Below, piece by piece: positions 10,266 to 19,992 of a stretch of 64,000 nucleotides of DNA. Numbering within the stretch: the stretch's first letter is position 1; each line of letters starts with the position of its first letter. Made by a program: the position numbers and the translations under genes. The stretch is from NCBI RefSeq assembly GCF_002215035.1, contig NZ_NKFP01000003.1:12437-76436 (forward strand), in the 5' to 3' direction. The notes beneath the pieces were generated by a model. That model did no database searches and was not told where the DNA came from. It saw only the letters and a list, made by a program, of their open reading frames with translations. Source of the stretch: Leptolyngbya ohadii IS1. GTDB taxonomy: Bacteria; Cyanobacteriota; Cyanobacteriia; Elainellales; Elainellaceae.

Positions 10266-10955
10266 ATGACTGCTTCTCCTTCTCGATCGATTGCTTCGCG
10301 TAGCGACAAGCCGACTGCCCCGCCACTGCGTCAGTGGATTCCTGCATCCTGGACAGAGTACGCTGCCTTGCGCGATGCTCCGGTTCAAGAGCGAACTCAA
10401 CTGTTCTTTAATCAGGAATCCCTGTGGATCGATATGGGCGGCGAAGGCATCAATCACTCCAGTTTTAATAGCTTGCTGACGGGCTTGCTGTTTGTGTGGG
10501 CAATTCAGCACTCGGAACAGCTTTATACGGTTCTTTCGTGTTGCCTGCTGGAAAAGCCAAAAACTCAAGCCTGTGCGCCGGATCTGGTACTGTATGTCGG
10601 TGATGACTACCCGCAGTGGCAGGAGGGTGAGCTTCGGTTAATTGATTTGAATCGCTTGCGTGTTCCCAATCTGGTTGGTGAAATTTCAGACACGACGCTG
10701 GCAACTGACCTGGATGAGAAAAAACACCTTTATGCCGCGCTAAAAATTCCTGAGTATTGGGTGATCGACGTGCGCGGCAGACGGGTATTTGCCTTTGAGC
10801 TACAAAACGGCAAGTATGATACCTGCACTCACTCTCAAGCCTTAGCAGGATTACCGATTGCCCTGCTGGAACAAGCGATCGATCGCCTTGCCACTGAAAC
10901 CAATACCAGAGTTGCTGCTTGGTTCGCTCAGCAGATCGCCCAACTCCCCGCTTAA
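10266..10955 (+). CDS. Uma2 family (DUF820) restriction-endonuclease-like protein
   Basis: A 229-residue protein with the PD-(D/E)xK nuclease-like core typical of cyanobacterial Uma2 proteins. APDLVLYV lies near residue 104, VGEISD near 137 and the lysine-rich DEKKHLY near 150, followed by LKIPEYWVIDVRGRRVFAFEL. These families are present in dozens of copies in filamentous cyanobacteria and their biological role is unknown. No partner gene is coupled to it. Confidence 0.85.
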   Translation: MTASPSRSIASRSDKPTAPPLRQWIPASWTEYAALRDAPVQERTQLFFNQESLWIDMGGEGINHSSFNSLLTGLLFVWAIQHSEQLYTVLSCCLLEKPKTQACAPDLVLYVGDDYPQWQEGELRLIDLNRLRVPNLVGEISDTTLATDLDEKKHLYAALKIPEYWVIDVRGRRVFAFELQNGKYDTCTHSQALAGLPIALLEQAIDRLATETNTRVAAWFAQQIAQLPA

Positions 10956-11063
10956 ACCATCGTCTAATCGATAGCTACCATCAGATTCTGTCAATTGCAT
11001 AAGTTCCTGCTCTCCAAGTATATGTGGTGTCAGATGTAATTTTTCCGACTTGGAGCAAATGTT

Positions 11064-14000
11064 ATGCAGGACACCGAGCGCGCCATTTACCCAGTTCAGC
11101 TAACTCCTAAACCCCAACAAAAGAGGAGTTCGATTGCCCTGTTTGTCAATCTTTGCGCTCTAGCTTGTTCAACCCTATTTTTTCTTGCAACAGTACAAGC
11201 ATTCTGGTTTTCAGTTGCATTAGCTCAGACTGTAACTGATGAAGACAATCAAGGGCTAACCCCTCCCGCAGGAGCTACTGTAAGCCAAACGAACGTAGAT
11301 CGTGATGCGCTTCTAGAGGAAGTTCAGCAGTTGGAGCAAGAGTATGAATTACTTTACTCCTCGAATGGTACAGGAATAACGATTCTGTCTGGAAGTGATG
11401 AAGCTGTTGATTTAGCAGAGAGAATTTTAGAAATTTATCGGCAAATTCTGCCTGCCAATCTAAATCACGAGTTTCCTGGAGGCTCTAATGTGGTGAGGGG
11501 CTGGAATCCAGAAGATGTCCTCACTTTTGCTAAGGCTCTCGATCGTCTTGCCAAAGAATATATAATTCGAGCGGTACGTGCTAATAATGATTTTTTGTAT
11601 AAACACGCTGTATCTATTTATGAAGAATTATGGAGTTTTCTATCTACACAGACATCAGGTCTATCTATACAGACAGGGGTTTCTGTTGCTGAATACGCGG
11701 AAGCAATTGCTGGTATATATCATAGTAATGGATTTATTTTTGCTTGGCTTAATAAGCATGATGTAGCAGAACTTTGGTATGACAAGGCAGAATTTTGGTA
11801 TAGAGATCTCATATTTCACCAAACAATTCAAGGTTTACCTATTCAAGATGATTATGCCCTTGATTATCTAGTTAGACGTTATACAAGTAGAGGAGCATAT
11901 GAAGTAGCTCATTTACTTCTTAATGAAGTTTTAGAGCACAATCGAAAAGTTTTGAAAAATGACGATCCTGAGCTAGCTGATACATTAGGAAATATTGCCC
12001 ATTTCTATCGAGCAAATGGACAAACTACTCAGGCGATTGAACTGTATGAAGAGAGCCTAGAAATTCTTAGGCGATCGCAGGCTACTGGTAAATTTCAGGT
12101 CGATGGATCAACAATTGCAAACTTCCTGAACAATCTTGCAGTTGTACTTCAAGATGTGGGGCGGTATGGAGAAATAGAAGAGTTATTAGAAGAAGCAGTA
12201 AGCTTACTACGACAAGAAGAACTAACCGATAGCAACAAACCTATTTATGCCAATCTCTTAAACAGCTTAGCAAACCATTACAGGCTGCAAGAGCGGTTAG
12301 ATGAGGCTCTGCCTTTGTTTCAAGAGTCTCTAGAACTGAATCGTCAGCAACCGATTACTCTAAATAATTTAGCTCTTCTCTATTGGGGACAGGGACGATA
12401 TGACCAGGCAGAAGAACTGTTACAAGAAGCCTTGTCTCTTGTACGAGAACAAGGAGGATCTTCAACTGCGTTTCCTCAACAAGAGCTTATTGTTATCTTG
12501 AAAAACTTAGCAAGATTATATATCTATCAAAAACGCTCTACAGAGGCAGAGCCACTGTTAGTAGAAGTTTATGAGAAGCTTCAATCCTACCCCCATGTCC
12601 ACTCAAATTTTATTTCCTTCTTTTATATTGCTTCTGAACTGTATATTCAGCAAGAAAATATTTCTGAAGGCATCGATTTAAGGAGTTATAGTAGTGAAAT
12701 TCAAGAGCAAAATATAAGACAAATCTTGGCAGCTGGAAACGAAGAACAACGACGGGATTATTTGTCTAAACTTCCTATCAATATTTCATCTGCTGTTTCT
12801 TTTCATCTGAATCGCTTCCCTGATGAGCTGCAAGCAGCTCAGTTAGCATTTACAGCCGTTCTAAGACAGAAGGGACGATTGCTTGATGCATCGGCTGATA
12901 CGTTACAAATCCTCTGCCACCATCTACAGTATATTCCAGATATATACCAATTATGCGATAAATTGCGCCGTGTCCGGACGCAAATCAGCAATCACTCATA
13001 TGCTAATCAGCGGGGAGAAGTACCTAATGAAACTTCAGCCGGCTTGGAGCAATTAAAAGCAGAGGAGCAACAACTAGAGGCATCGCTTGGTGAATGGCTA
13101 GCGACACTTGAGCGACCAGAAGTTCCAGACTTATTCCAGCGTATCTGCTCAACAGTGAGGGTTGATTTGCAAGGACGATTTCTCTCTGAAATCCCCACAT
13201 TTACACAGGATCAATGTCAAGATCAACAAACTGGAGTGGAAAAGCTTCAAGAAGAGCAACGCAGCCGTGTTGAAGCAATTCGATCTCAACAGCAAATTGC
13301 GACTATAGACAATGTTCAACGCCAAATTCCTGATGATACTGCCCTTGTAGAACTGGTTTATTATCAGCCCTTTGAGGATGCTGGATTTGAAGTAGGTTGG
13401 AGACCTCGCTATGTGGCATATATTTTACATCCTCAGGGTGATCCTCAATGGGTAGATCTAGGCGACGCAGCCACAATCGATCGCCTCGTCAACCAATTCC
13501 GCGACTCCCTCAGAACAAGAGATCCAGACATCAAAGAAATTGCCCGTGAACTGGATGCGAAAGTGATGCAGCCCGTTCGATCGCTTCTGGGCAACAGCAA
13601 ACATATTTTGCTTTCTCCCGATGGTCAACTGAATCTGATTCCCTTTGCGGCGCTGGTGGATGAAAGCGATCGCTATCTGGTGGAGAACTACACCATTACC
13701 TATCTCACCTCTGGGCGGGACTTGCTGAAGCTGCAAAACGATGTCCCCAGCCGTCAACCGCCCGTCATTCTCGCCAATCCTGATTACACCAATCCGGGTA
13801 ATCCGAATCCAGTCGCCATCGCCACAACCAATTCCCGTCCCTCTGATCAGGTGGCTTCGACGCGATCGAGCAATCAGCGATCGATGGATCTGACGACGCT
13901 CAAATTCGATCTGCTTCCCGGCACAGACTTAGAGCAGCAGGCGATCGCCCCCCTTCTCCCCAATGCCACCGTCCTCACCGGAGCGCAAGCCACTGAAAAC

Positions 14001-14597
14001 GTCGTCAAACAGCTTCAGGCTCCCAGCATTCTGCACATTGCCACCCACGGCTTTTTCCTGCAAGACATTGCCTGTGTGCCAATCCTCAACAGTCGAGGCG
14101 GAGATGCCGCGATCGGTGTCCGTCCCCTCAACAACGGCGAACCCTGCGTCCCCACTCCTCAAAACACAGAAAATCCCCTCATGCGATCGGGCTTAGCGTT
14201 GGCTGGCTTCAATCCGCGTCAAAGCGGCGATCAGGATGGGGTATTAACGGCTGCGGAAGTGGCAGGGCTGAACCTGTACGGCACAAAGCTTGTCGTGCTG
14301 TCCGCCTGCGAAACGGGATTGGGCAACGTGGCAAACGGGGAAGGCGTGTATGGCTTACGGCGATCGTTTGTGATGGCAGGGGCAGAGAGCCAGATGATGA
14401 GCCTCTGGAAAGTCGATGACTACGGCACGAGCAGCCTGATGAGCCGCTATTACCAAAAACTCCGCGATCGCACCGGACGTAGTGAGGCACTCCAGCAAGT
14501 CCAGCTTGAAATGTTGCAATCCGGCAACTATCAACATCCCTACTACTGGGCAGGCTTCATCTTCTCCGGCGACTGGACAGCAATCGAAGACCTGTAG
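11064..14597 (+). CDS. Exported TPR-CHAT protein (1177 aa) with a compositionally mosaic gene
   Basis: The start is supported by GGAG 8 nt upstream. A long N-region precedes a hydrophobic core (residues ~25-50) ending VALAQT, a probable signal peptide. TPRs occupy ~270-520 and are more divergent than in the neighbours. A helical region follows (~600-760). The CHAT domain (~800-1177) has His995 in HIATHGFF and Cys1082 in LSACETGLGN. It carries an extra insert with an IACVPILN segment between the His and Cys motifs and ends without the IGNGL tail. The DNA is AT-rich from about 11340 to 13440, then changes to the HIP1-rich, GC-richer style of the neighbours exactly where the CHAT part begins. 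Confidence 0.88.
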   Translation: MQDTERAIYPVQLTPKPQQKRSSIALFVNLCALACSTLFFLATVQAFWFSVALAQTVTDEDNQGLTPPAGATVSQTNVDRDALLEEVQQLEQEYELLYSSNGTGITILSGSDEAVDLAERILEIYRQILPANLNHEFPGGSNVVRGWNPEDVLTFAKALDRLAKEYIIRAVRANNDFLYKHAVSIYEELWSFLSTQTSGLSIQTGVSVAEYAEAIAGIYHSNGFIFAWLNKHDVAELWYDKAEFWYRDLIFHQTIQGLPIQDDYALDYLVRRYTSRGAYEVAHLLLNEVLEHNRKVLKNDDPELADTLGNIAHFYRANGQTTQAIELYEESLEILRRSQATGKFQVDGSTIANFLNNLAVVLQDVGRYGEIEELLEEAVSLLRQEELTDSNKPIYANLLNSLANHYRLQERLDEALPLFQESLELNRQQPITLNNLALLYWGQGRYDQAEELLQEALSLVREQGGSSTAFPQQELIVILKNLARLYIYQKRSTEAEPLLVEVYEKLQSYPHVHSNFISFFYIASELYIQQENISEGIDLRSYSSEIQEQNIRQILAAGNEEQRRDYLSKLPINISSAVSFHLNRFPDELQAAQLAFTAVLRQKGRLLDASADTLQILCHHLQYIPDIYQLCDKLRRVRTQISNHSYANQRGEVPNETSAGLEQLKAEEQQLEASLGEWLATLERPEVPDLFQRICSTVRVDLQGRFLSEIPTFTQDQCQDQQTGVEKLQEEQRSRVEAIRSQQQIATIDNVQRQIPDDTALVELVYYQPFEDAGFEVGWRPRYVAYILHPQGDPQWVDLGDAATIDRLVNQFRDSLRTRDPDIKEIARELDAKVMQPVRSLLGNSKHILLSPDGQLNLIPFAALVDESDRYLVENYTITYLTSGRDLLKLQNDVPSRQPPVILANPDYTNPGNPNPVAIATTNSRPSDQVASTRSSNQRSMDLTTLKFDLLPGTDLEQQAIAPLLPNATVLTGAQATENVVKQLQAPSILHIATHGFFLQDIACVPILNSRGGDAAIGVRPLNNGEPCVPTPQNTENPLMRSGLALAGFNPRQSGDQDGVLTAAEVAGLNLYGTKLVVLSACETGLGNVANGEGVYGLRRSFVMAGAESQMMSLWKVDDYGTSSLMSRYYQKLRDRTGRSEALQQVQLEMLQSGNYQHPYYWAGFIFSGDWTAIEDL

Positions 14598-14833
14598 CTT
14601 TCTAAAAGCCAAACAAAAAATCAAAGTCCCGAAAAATTGGGGGATTTAGGGGGCAATGCAGGATTTATTCGACCAGCACAAACATCCATCCTCCCCGCCC
14701 GATCGATCGCTGCATAAGTCCGACCCCGTACCCAATACGTTTGACCAGTACAGCCTCGATCCAACTGCAAAGGCGATCGAGTCCAGGCAACGGACTCAAT
14801 GAAAAACCGGATTCAATACAAGTGAGAGTGTCT

Positions 14834-16192
14834 ATGGGTGTGCCGCACAAATATTGGCGATGGGTTCGACTCAATGCTGCCGGAACCTGTAGCGTCGAGG
14901 AATTAGCTCCTGCAAAAGCATTCATGCAGCAGTTCCTCAGCCCTACAGCAGAAATGTCCGATGCGCTGATTCAGCGTCAGCTCATGCAGCTCTTGATCAG
15001 CGAATCCGCAGAGACGAGACAGCAAGCCGAGCAATGTCTGCGCTGCTTTATTTCTAACCAGACTGAACAGGTGTGCATCGAACTGGAGCAGAAGTTTGGC
15101 AAACAGGGGGACTTTACCCGCCATGACTTGTTTCCGCTGGTTCTCAACGATGTCGATCGCCGCATTTCCCTCACTTCCGGCGAAACGGATTCTGCTTATC
15201 AGCCGCTTGCCGCCAAAATCCTCCAGAACTTTGATCCGGAGAGAAGTCTGCTGAGTACCTGGACAAAGCGAACGGTGCTGTACGACAAACAGCTAAACGC
15301 CTTTCTGGAGGAGCGGGGCATTCGGTTAACCAGTGATTGGGCGATTCTGAACGGCAAGCGTCCCGGTAGTCTGGCGCGTCTGCTGGGCAATCGGCTGACC
15401 CCGGAGGAGATTCAGCGTCAGGCAATGCTGCTGGAAAGTTTCCATGCCATCTACCGTCGCGACCGACTTCAGCAGGGTCAGGTGAATGGGCAGGTGAAAA
15501 GTCAGGCTGGACGACGATGCCCCCCGCCTACTTCCGAGCAGCTTCAGCAAATGGTGCAGTTTCTTCAGGGGAAAGGGATTCGATCGCTAACTCCGGTGAG
15601 CCTGATGCAGGAACTCCGTGCCCTGGCAGGACTGCTGCGACCCACCCACCGCATGACCGCAGAATCGATCGATGAACAGGGCGCAGACCAATTTCAAACC
15701 CCCGAACCCGACGAACCGGATACCTTTTTGCAGCGTTACTTTCAAGAGTTTTTGAGCTGCCTCGATTGGTCGATCGAACTGACGACCCGCGATCGGCTCA
15801 CCTACCTGCGACAGAAAAAGCCCCCTAAAGACAACGCCTTTTTTACGGCACTGAAGCTGTTTTACTGCCAACTGCGATCGATGGGCGAGATTGCTCCTTT
15901 AGTGGGATTGCAGCAGCAGTATCAGGTTGCACGACTGCTCAAACTCAAGGAACTGCGCGAAGATGTGCGGCGCGGCACGATTACCCAGATGCGGCAGCAG
16001 GAACGACTCAAAGAACGAATTGGGGAATACCTCAACCTCAGCCGTCTTGCCAAACTCGATGCCCAGCTTGACGCTGCCCTGAATCAAGTGATTGCCGATG
16101 CAGCCGCAGAAGCCAGCAGTCCCAATCGAACCAACCGCAGCCTATTTGCCCAACGGCTATGCCAATGCTTAGATAATTGGAGAACATCATGA
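14834..16192 (+). CDS. Sigma-70-like protein of the DUF1822/CHASE2-CHAT operon
   Basis: About 452 residues from ATG 14834 (GAGAG just upstream); a TTG at 14741 would add 31. A central stretch (FDPERSLLSTWTKR, then LTSDWAILNGKRPGSLARLL) resembles the region-2-like part of the divergent sigma-70 proteins that cyanobacteria encode next to DUF1822 genes, as I recall that family. Regions 3-4 are not obvious, so it may be a sigma-derived regulator rather than a working sigma factor. Its stop overlaps the start of the DUF1822 gene in an ATGA, so the two are translationally coupled. The likely location is cytoplasmic. Family assignment is moderate; function is inferred. Confidence 0.5.
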   Translation: MGVPHKYWRWVRLNAAGTCSVEELAPAKAFMQQFLSPTAEMSDALIQRQLMQLLISESAETRQQAEQCLRCFISNQTEQVCIELEQKFGKQGDFTRHDLFPLVLNDVDRRISLTSGETDSAYQPLAAKILQNFDPERSLLSTWTKRTVLYDKQLNAFLEERGIRLTSDWAILNGKRPGSLARLLGNRLTPEEIQRQAMLLESFHAIYRRDRLQQGQVNGQVKSQAGRRCPPPTSEQLQQMVQFLQGKGIRSLTPVSLMQELRALAGLLRPTHRMTAESIDEQGADQFQTPEPDEPDTFLQRYFQEFLSCLDWSIELTTRDRLTYLRQKKPPKDNAFFTALKLFYCQLRSMGEIAPLVGLQQQYQVARLLKLKELREDVRRGTITQMRQQERLKERIGEYLNLSRLAKLDAQLDAALNQVIADAAAEASSPNRTNRSLFAQRLCQCLDNWRTS

Positions 16193-17352
16193 CAAGCTAT
16201 CTGATGGATGAGGAAATTTTACAGGGAACCACACTGACACCGGATATGATCTCGCTGAGCGACGCTGAGATCAATTCGGCGATCGCCCTCAGTCAACGCG
16301 CCTCGAATGAAGCAAACCAATGGCAGACTTACTTAAACGCTCTCGCTCTGTTTACCGTGCAGGAATGGTTTCGAGAACGATCGCCCCAATTGAATTTAGA
16401 AAGCGTATGGCTACAGGAAAACAATCCCTCCGATATCGTTCGCCCTGAATCTGTAGCAACGCTAGAAACTCAGCAGTTTTGCCTCTTCCTCGTTGCCGCT
16501 GAAAATTTAGATGATGAAATTGCTGTGCCGCGATCGATTGTTGATTCCGGTCAGCCCCATTTCTATTTGCTGGTGGAAGTGCTGGAAGAACTGAGTCAGG
16601 TGAGAATTCGCCGTTGTTTGCGTCAGGATCAGCTTGTGCAGCATCAGCGATCGAGTCAGATGGTTGTCGAAGATGAGTTTTATCTGATGCCGATCGATTG
16701 GTTTAGCGAAACGCCTGCTCAACTGCTGCTGTATTTGGAACATTTGGAACCTGCGGCGTTCACGGCTGCTGCAACTGTCGGCACGGAGTCTCGACCGCGA
16801 GTCAATCCGCTTCAGCCCGTCATGCGATCGGCAGTGAATACCGGACTGTGGATTCGGAATCAGATTGAGCAGGTCGCGGAGGAATTTGTCTGGACACTGC
16901 TGCCGCCCGCCCCTAGTCCCGCCATGCGATCGAACCGTTCTCCGGCGGATCAGCTTGATATTGTGATGAGCGAACTGATTAGCCACAATCGGATTCAACT
17001 GCCGCCCCAAATTGGCAACGCCTATCAGGATATTCCAATCGCAGGTATCACCCTTCGCCTCTATGCCGTCACCTGGGAAATCACCAGTCCCAACAGTGAG
17101 GAAACCGAGTGGATGCTGCTGCTAATTCTGGGAACCCCAACAGGCGAATATTTGCCCAGCGGACTGCGGTTTCAAATTCGCGATGAGAGCCAGCTTTTAA
17201 CCGAACAGGTCACTTCAGAGCGCAATCCCAATAACTTCCTCTACGGTCAGGTGAGAGGCGAAATCGGCGAGCATTTCACCATTACTCTGATGCTGCATGA
17301 AGAGACGATCGCCCTACCCCCGCTCACGTTCAATCCCGATTCTTCGCTGTAG
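16189..17352 (+). CDS. DUF1822 family protein
   Basis: 387 residues. ATG 16189 is chosen because GGAGAA lies 5 nt upstream and the ATG overlaps the preceding stop (ATGA). The N-terminal region (ISLSDAEINSAIALSQ, WQTYLNALALFTVQEWF) and the later YLMPIDWF are characteristic of cyanobacterial DUF1822 proteins. No catalytic motif or membrane segment is visible. It sits between the sigma-like gene and a CHASE2-CHAT gene 20 bp downstream, an arrangement I recognise from other cyanobacteria. Molecular function is unknown. Confidence 0.75.
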   Translation: MTSYLMDEEILQGTTLTPDMISLSDAEINSAIALSQRASNEANQWQTYLNALALFTVQEWFRERSPQLNLESVWLQENNPSDIVRPESVATLETQQFCLFLVAAENLDDEIAVPRSIVDSGQPHFYLLVEVLEELSQVRIRRCLRQDQLVQHQRSSQMVVEDEFYLMPIDWFSETPAQLLLYLEHLEPAAFTAAATVGTESRPRVNPLQPVMRSAVNTGLWIRNQIEQVAEEFVWTLLPPAPSPAMRSNRSPADQLDIVMSELISHNRIQLPPQIGNAYQDIPIAGITLRLYAVTWEITSPNSEETEWMLLLILGTPTGEYLPSGLRFQIRDESQLLTEQVTSERNPNNFLYGQVRGEIGEHFTITLMLHEETIALPPLTFNPDSSL

Positions 17353-17372
17353 CCCGCCGGAGGATTTTTGCT

Positions 17373-19715
17373 ATGACCGCAATGTTTACCCTCAAAGTAC
17401 AGCAAAGCGATCGTTGCTGTTTCTTCGAGCTATCCTGGGGACGCGGACAACGGCTAACGGCTGAACTGCCCGACGTGGGCGGGCTGCAACTGGTGTTTCA
17501 AGCCTATCAGAAGTGGCAAACTGCCTATCGCAACCACTACGAGCATCAGCAGCGGGGACAGCTTGAGGGCGGTGGCGGCGTGATCGTTCGCGGGGATACC
17601 CATGCGGAGCTGATCAAAGCAGAACAGCAGCTTTTGTCTGAATTTAATCGCTGGTTACGCCATGCTGAACTGCACGAAATTCGTGCCACGATCGCGAAAG
17701 CCAGTCGCTCTTTGAGACAGTCCGCCCCCCGTTCGGTTGATCTGCTGCTCACCTGCTCATCGGAACTGGCACGCCTCCCCTGGGAAGCCTGGGAAATTGA
17801 CTCGGAAATTGCCGCGACGGGACAAATTCGGATTGCCAGAGTTCCAGCGAATATTCGCACTGAGTTAGCGCAGTCGTTACAGCGATCGCGTCGGCGTGCC
17901 CGGATTCTGGTGATTTTGGGGCAGGATGACAGGCTCGATTTCCATCGCGATTTGCAAACGCTGATTGATTCTCTGCAAGGGACTGTAGAGGTTTATCCTG
18001 TTTATCTTCAGGCTGGCAAGTCTGCGGCACGGCTACGGCAGGATATCGCTGATGCTCTGCTTGACCCAAAGGGCTGGGAAATCCTGTTTTTTGCGGGACA
18101 CAGCAATGAGACGGATTTGACGGGCGGGGAGTTAAGTCTTGCGCCCAATATCACGATTCAGATTAAAGAGATTGCGGCTGAACTGAGTGAGGCACAGCGG
18201 CGAGGACTTCAGTTTGCTCTGTTTAATTCCTGCGAGGGGTTGAGTCTGGCTGAATCGCTGGTGAATCTGGGTGTCAGTCAGGTTGCGGTAATGCGTGAGA
18301 AAATTCACAACGCGGTTGCGGAAGAATTCCTGATTCAATTCCTCAAAGGGTTGGCAGCGTATCAGGATGTTCATGAATCTCTGATTCAGGCTTGTGAATA
18401 TCTGGAAACCAAAAAGCGATATACCTACCCATCCGCCTATCTGGTTCCTTCTCTATTTCGCCATCCGGATTCTGTTCTGTTTCGTTTGCGTCCTACGCTG
18501 CGGCAGCAGCTTTTCCCAAAAGCCCATGAACTCGTCATGCTGACGGCACTGCTGCTCCTCGGTGTTCTCCTGCCTGTCCAGGACTGGCTGATTGGACAAC
18601 GAATGCTAATGCAGGCACAGTTTCGGACAATTACGCAGCAGGATCAACTGCCCGTCTTTCCGATTCTAATGGTGCAAATTGATGAGGATTCTCTGGATAA
18701 GGCTAGAATCACCGATCGCAATCCAATGAACCGATCGTATCTTGCCCGTTTAGTTAATCATCTGTCATCGCTGGGTGCGGAGGTGATTGGAGTGGACTAT
18801 TTTCTGGATAAGCCGCTCCCCGGAGATCAGGAGTTGGCGCAGGCAGTGCGATCGGCGGTACAAAAGCAGGATATTCAGTTTGTTTTTGCCGCCCATCGTC
18901 AGCCCAGTACAGGTGAATGGTTAACCGCTCTGCCAGAAATTGCGAACGCAAACAGCACACCCGGCAATATTGGCTTTTTTGGCTCCGGCAATTCCGAAGT
19001 GTATTTTGTCCCGTTTCAGCGGAATGAATCCGCTCCCTTGCCCTTTGCCTACGAAGTGGCGGCTGCTTATCGACGACAGATTCAACGCAGCGATCGGGCA
19101 GTGGCTCCTCCGTTTCAGCCTTCTATCGTCACTCGATTTGCCTGGGCGATCCGTCAAACCTGGCTGCATCCGATTGTGGACTTTTCGTTGCCTCCCTCGG
19201 AAATTTTTCAGTCGGTTCCAGCGTGGCAGTTGCTACAGGCAAATCAGGGCAGCGGTCTGGTTCAAAATCTGCACCGGCAGGCAGTAATGATTGTGCCGGG
19301 TGGATATCCTGAAGCAGGCATTACGTTCGGCTCGGATAACTTTCATCTAACAAAGGCACTGCGCTATGGACGAGAACTTCAGAACCCGCCCGACCTCCGC
19401 GATCAATTACCGGGCAGTGAACTTCACGCCTATCTCTATGAACACTACCTGTCTCACCGCTTTATCATCCCTATTCCTGACCTGTGGATGATTGGTATTG
19501 CGGCGATCGTCGGTAAGGGATTGTCCCTGATTATTGCTCCACGCATTCGTCGCCGTTCTGTCGGTTTGCTGGGACTGGTCGGCGGCACTGCGGCGTATGG
19601 ACTATTGAGCTTTGGACTTTACCTGACCCCCATCGGAATCCTGCTGCCAATCGTACTTCCGACTGCAATGGCATGGACTTATCTGTTGCCTGCGGTTCTG
19701 CGTCGTTCTCAGTAG
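17373..19715 (+). CDS. CHAT-CHASE2 membrane protein
   Basis: 780 residues, with a GGAGGA ribosome site ~9 nt before the ATG. A cytoplasmic CHAT domain (~120-370) has His243 in FFAGHS and Cys287 in FNSCEG. A membrane helix (~384-403) leads to an extracytoplasmic CHASE2 domain (~405-680, with ILMVQIDEDSLD and GVDYFLDKP). Two to three further helices close the protein (~690-775). CHASE2 is a sensor module usually attached to kinases or cyclases; here the output is a putative cysteine protease. This would let an external signal control intracellular proteolysis, perhaps of the coupled DUF1822 or sigma-like proteins (inference). A four-copy 13-bp repeat runs over the stop codon. Confidence 0.85.
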   Translation: MTAMFTLKVQQSDRCCFFELSWGRGQRLTAELPDVGGLQLVFQAYQKWQTAYRNHYEHQQRGQLEGGGGVIVRGDTHAELIKAEQQLLSEFNRWLRHAELHEIRATIAKASRSLRQSAPRSVDLLLTCSSELARLPWEAWEIDSEIAATGQIRIARVPANIRTELAQSLQRSRRRARILVILGQDDRLDFHRDLQTLIDSLQGTVEVYPVYLQAGKSAARLRQDIADALLDPKGWEILFFAGHSNETDLTGGELSLAPNITIQIKEIAAELSEAQRRGLQFALFNSCEGLSLAESLVNLGVSQVAVMREKIHNAVAEEFLIQFLKGLAAYQDVHESLIQACEYLETKKRYTYPSAYLVPSLFRHPDSVLFRLRPTLRQQLFPKAHELVMLTALLLLGVLLPVQDWLIGQRMLMQAQFRTITQQDQLPVFPILMVQIDEDSLDKARITDRNPMNRSYLARLVNHLSSLGAEVIGVDYFLDKPLPGDQELAQAVRSAVQKQDIQFVFAAHRQPSTGEWLTALPEIANANSTPGNIGFFGSGNSEVYFVPFQRNESAPLPFAYEVAAAYRRQIQRSDRAVAPPFQPSIVTRFAWAIRQTWLHPIVDFSLPPSEIFQSVPAWQLLQANQGSGLVQNLHRQAVMIVPGGYPEAGITFGSDNFHLTKALRYGRELQNPPDLRDQLPGSELHAYLYEHYLSHRFIIPIPDLWMIGIAAIVGKGLSLIIAPRIRRRSVGLLGLVGGTAAYGLLSFGLYLTPIGILLPIVLPTAMAWTYLLPAVLRRSQ

Positions 19716-19753
19716 TCGTTCTCAGTAGTCGTTCTCAGTAGTCGTTCTCAGTC
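19702..19753 (+). repeat. 13-bp tandem repeat, four copies, across a stop codon
   Basis: GTCGTTCTCAGTA occurs four times head to tail (the last copy ends in C). The TAG stop of the CHASE2-CHAT gene spans copies 1 and 2, and the array ends right before a potential ATG at 19754. Because 13 is not a multiple of 3, copy number would not extend the reading frame simply. Confidence 0.9.
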
Positions 19754-19792
19754 ATGAATCTCCTGTTCACTCGATCCCATAAGGAAGCAATA

Positions 19793-19969
19793 ATGACTCC
19801 CAATTCCCCAACCTGTTCGCAGCGACGATCGCTCCAGCGGCTAACGCTGATAGTTCTACTCACAAGCTTGTCCTGGATTGTTTTTGCTCAGACGGCAGAA
19901 GCATCCTGGGGTCGATGGGGTTCCGAACCTCCAGTGCCGCCACAGGCAGGGGGAAGCGGTAGCCGGTGA
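19793..19969 (+). CDS. Small exported protein (58 aa)
   Basis: ATG 19793 is preferred because AAGGAAG lies ~7 nt upstream; ATG 19754 would add 13 residues. A signal peptide (LTLIVLLTSLSWIVFA then QTAEA) is followed by only ~25 residues, WGRWGSEPPVPPQAGGSGSR. The SEPPVP...GGS motif recurs right after the signal peptide of the next protein, so this looks like a duplicated, truncated N-terminus of that family, or a secreted peptide. It has no recognised domain. Confidence 0.55.
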   Translation: MTPNSPTCSQRRSLQRLTLIVLLTSLSWIVFAQTAEASWGRWGSEPPVPPQAGGSGSR

Positions 19970-19992
19970 AGCATCTAGAGAAGCAAATTCCT

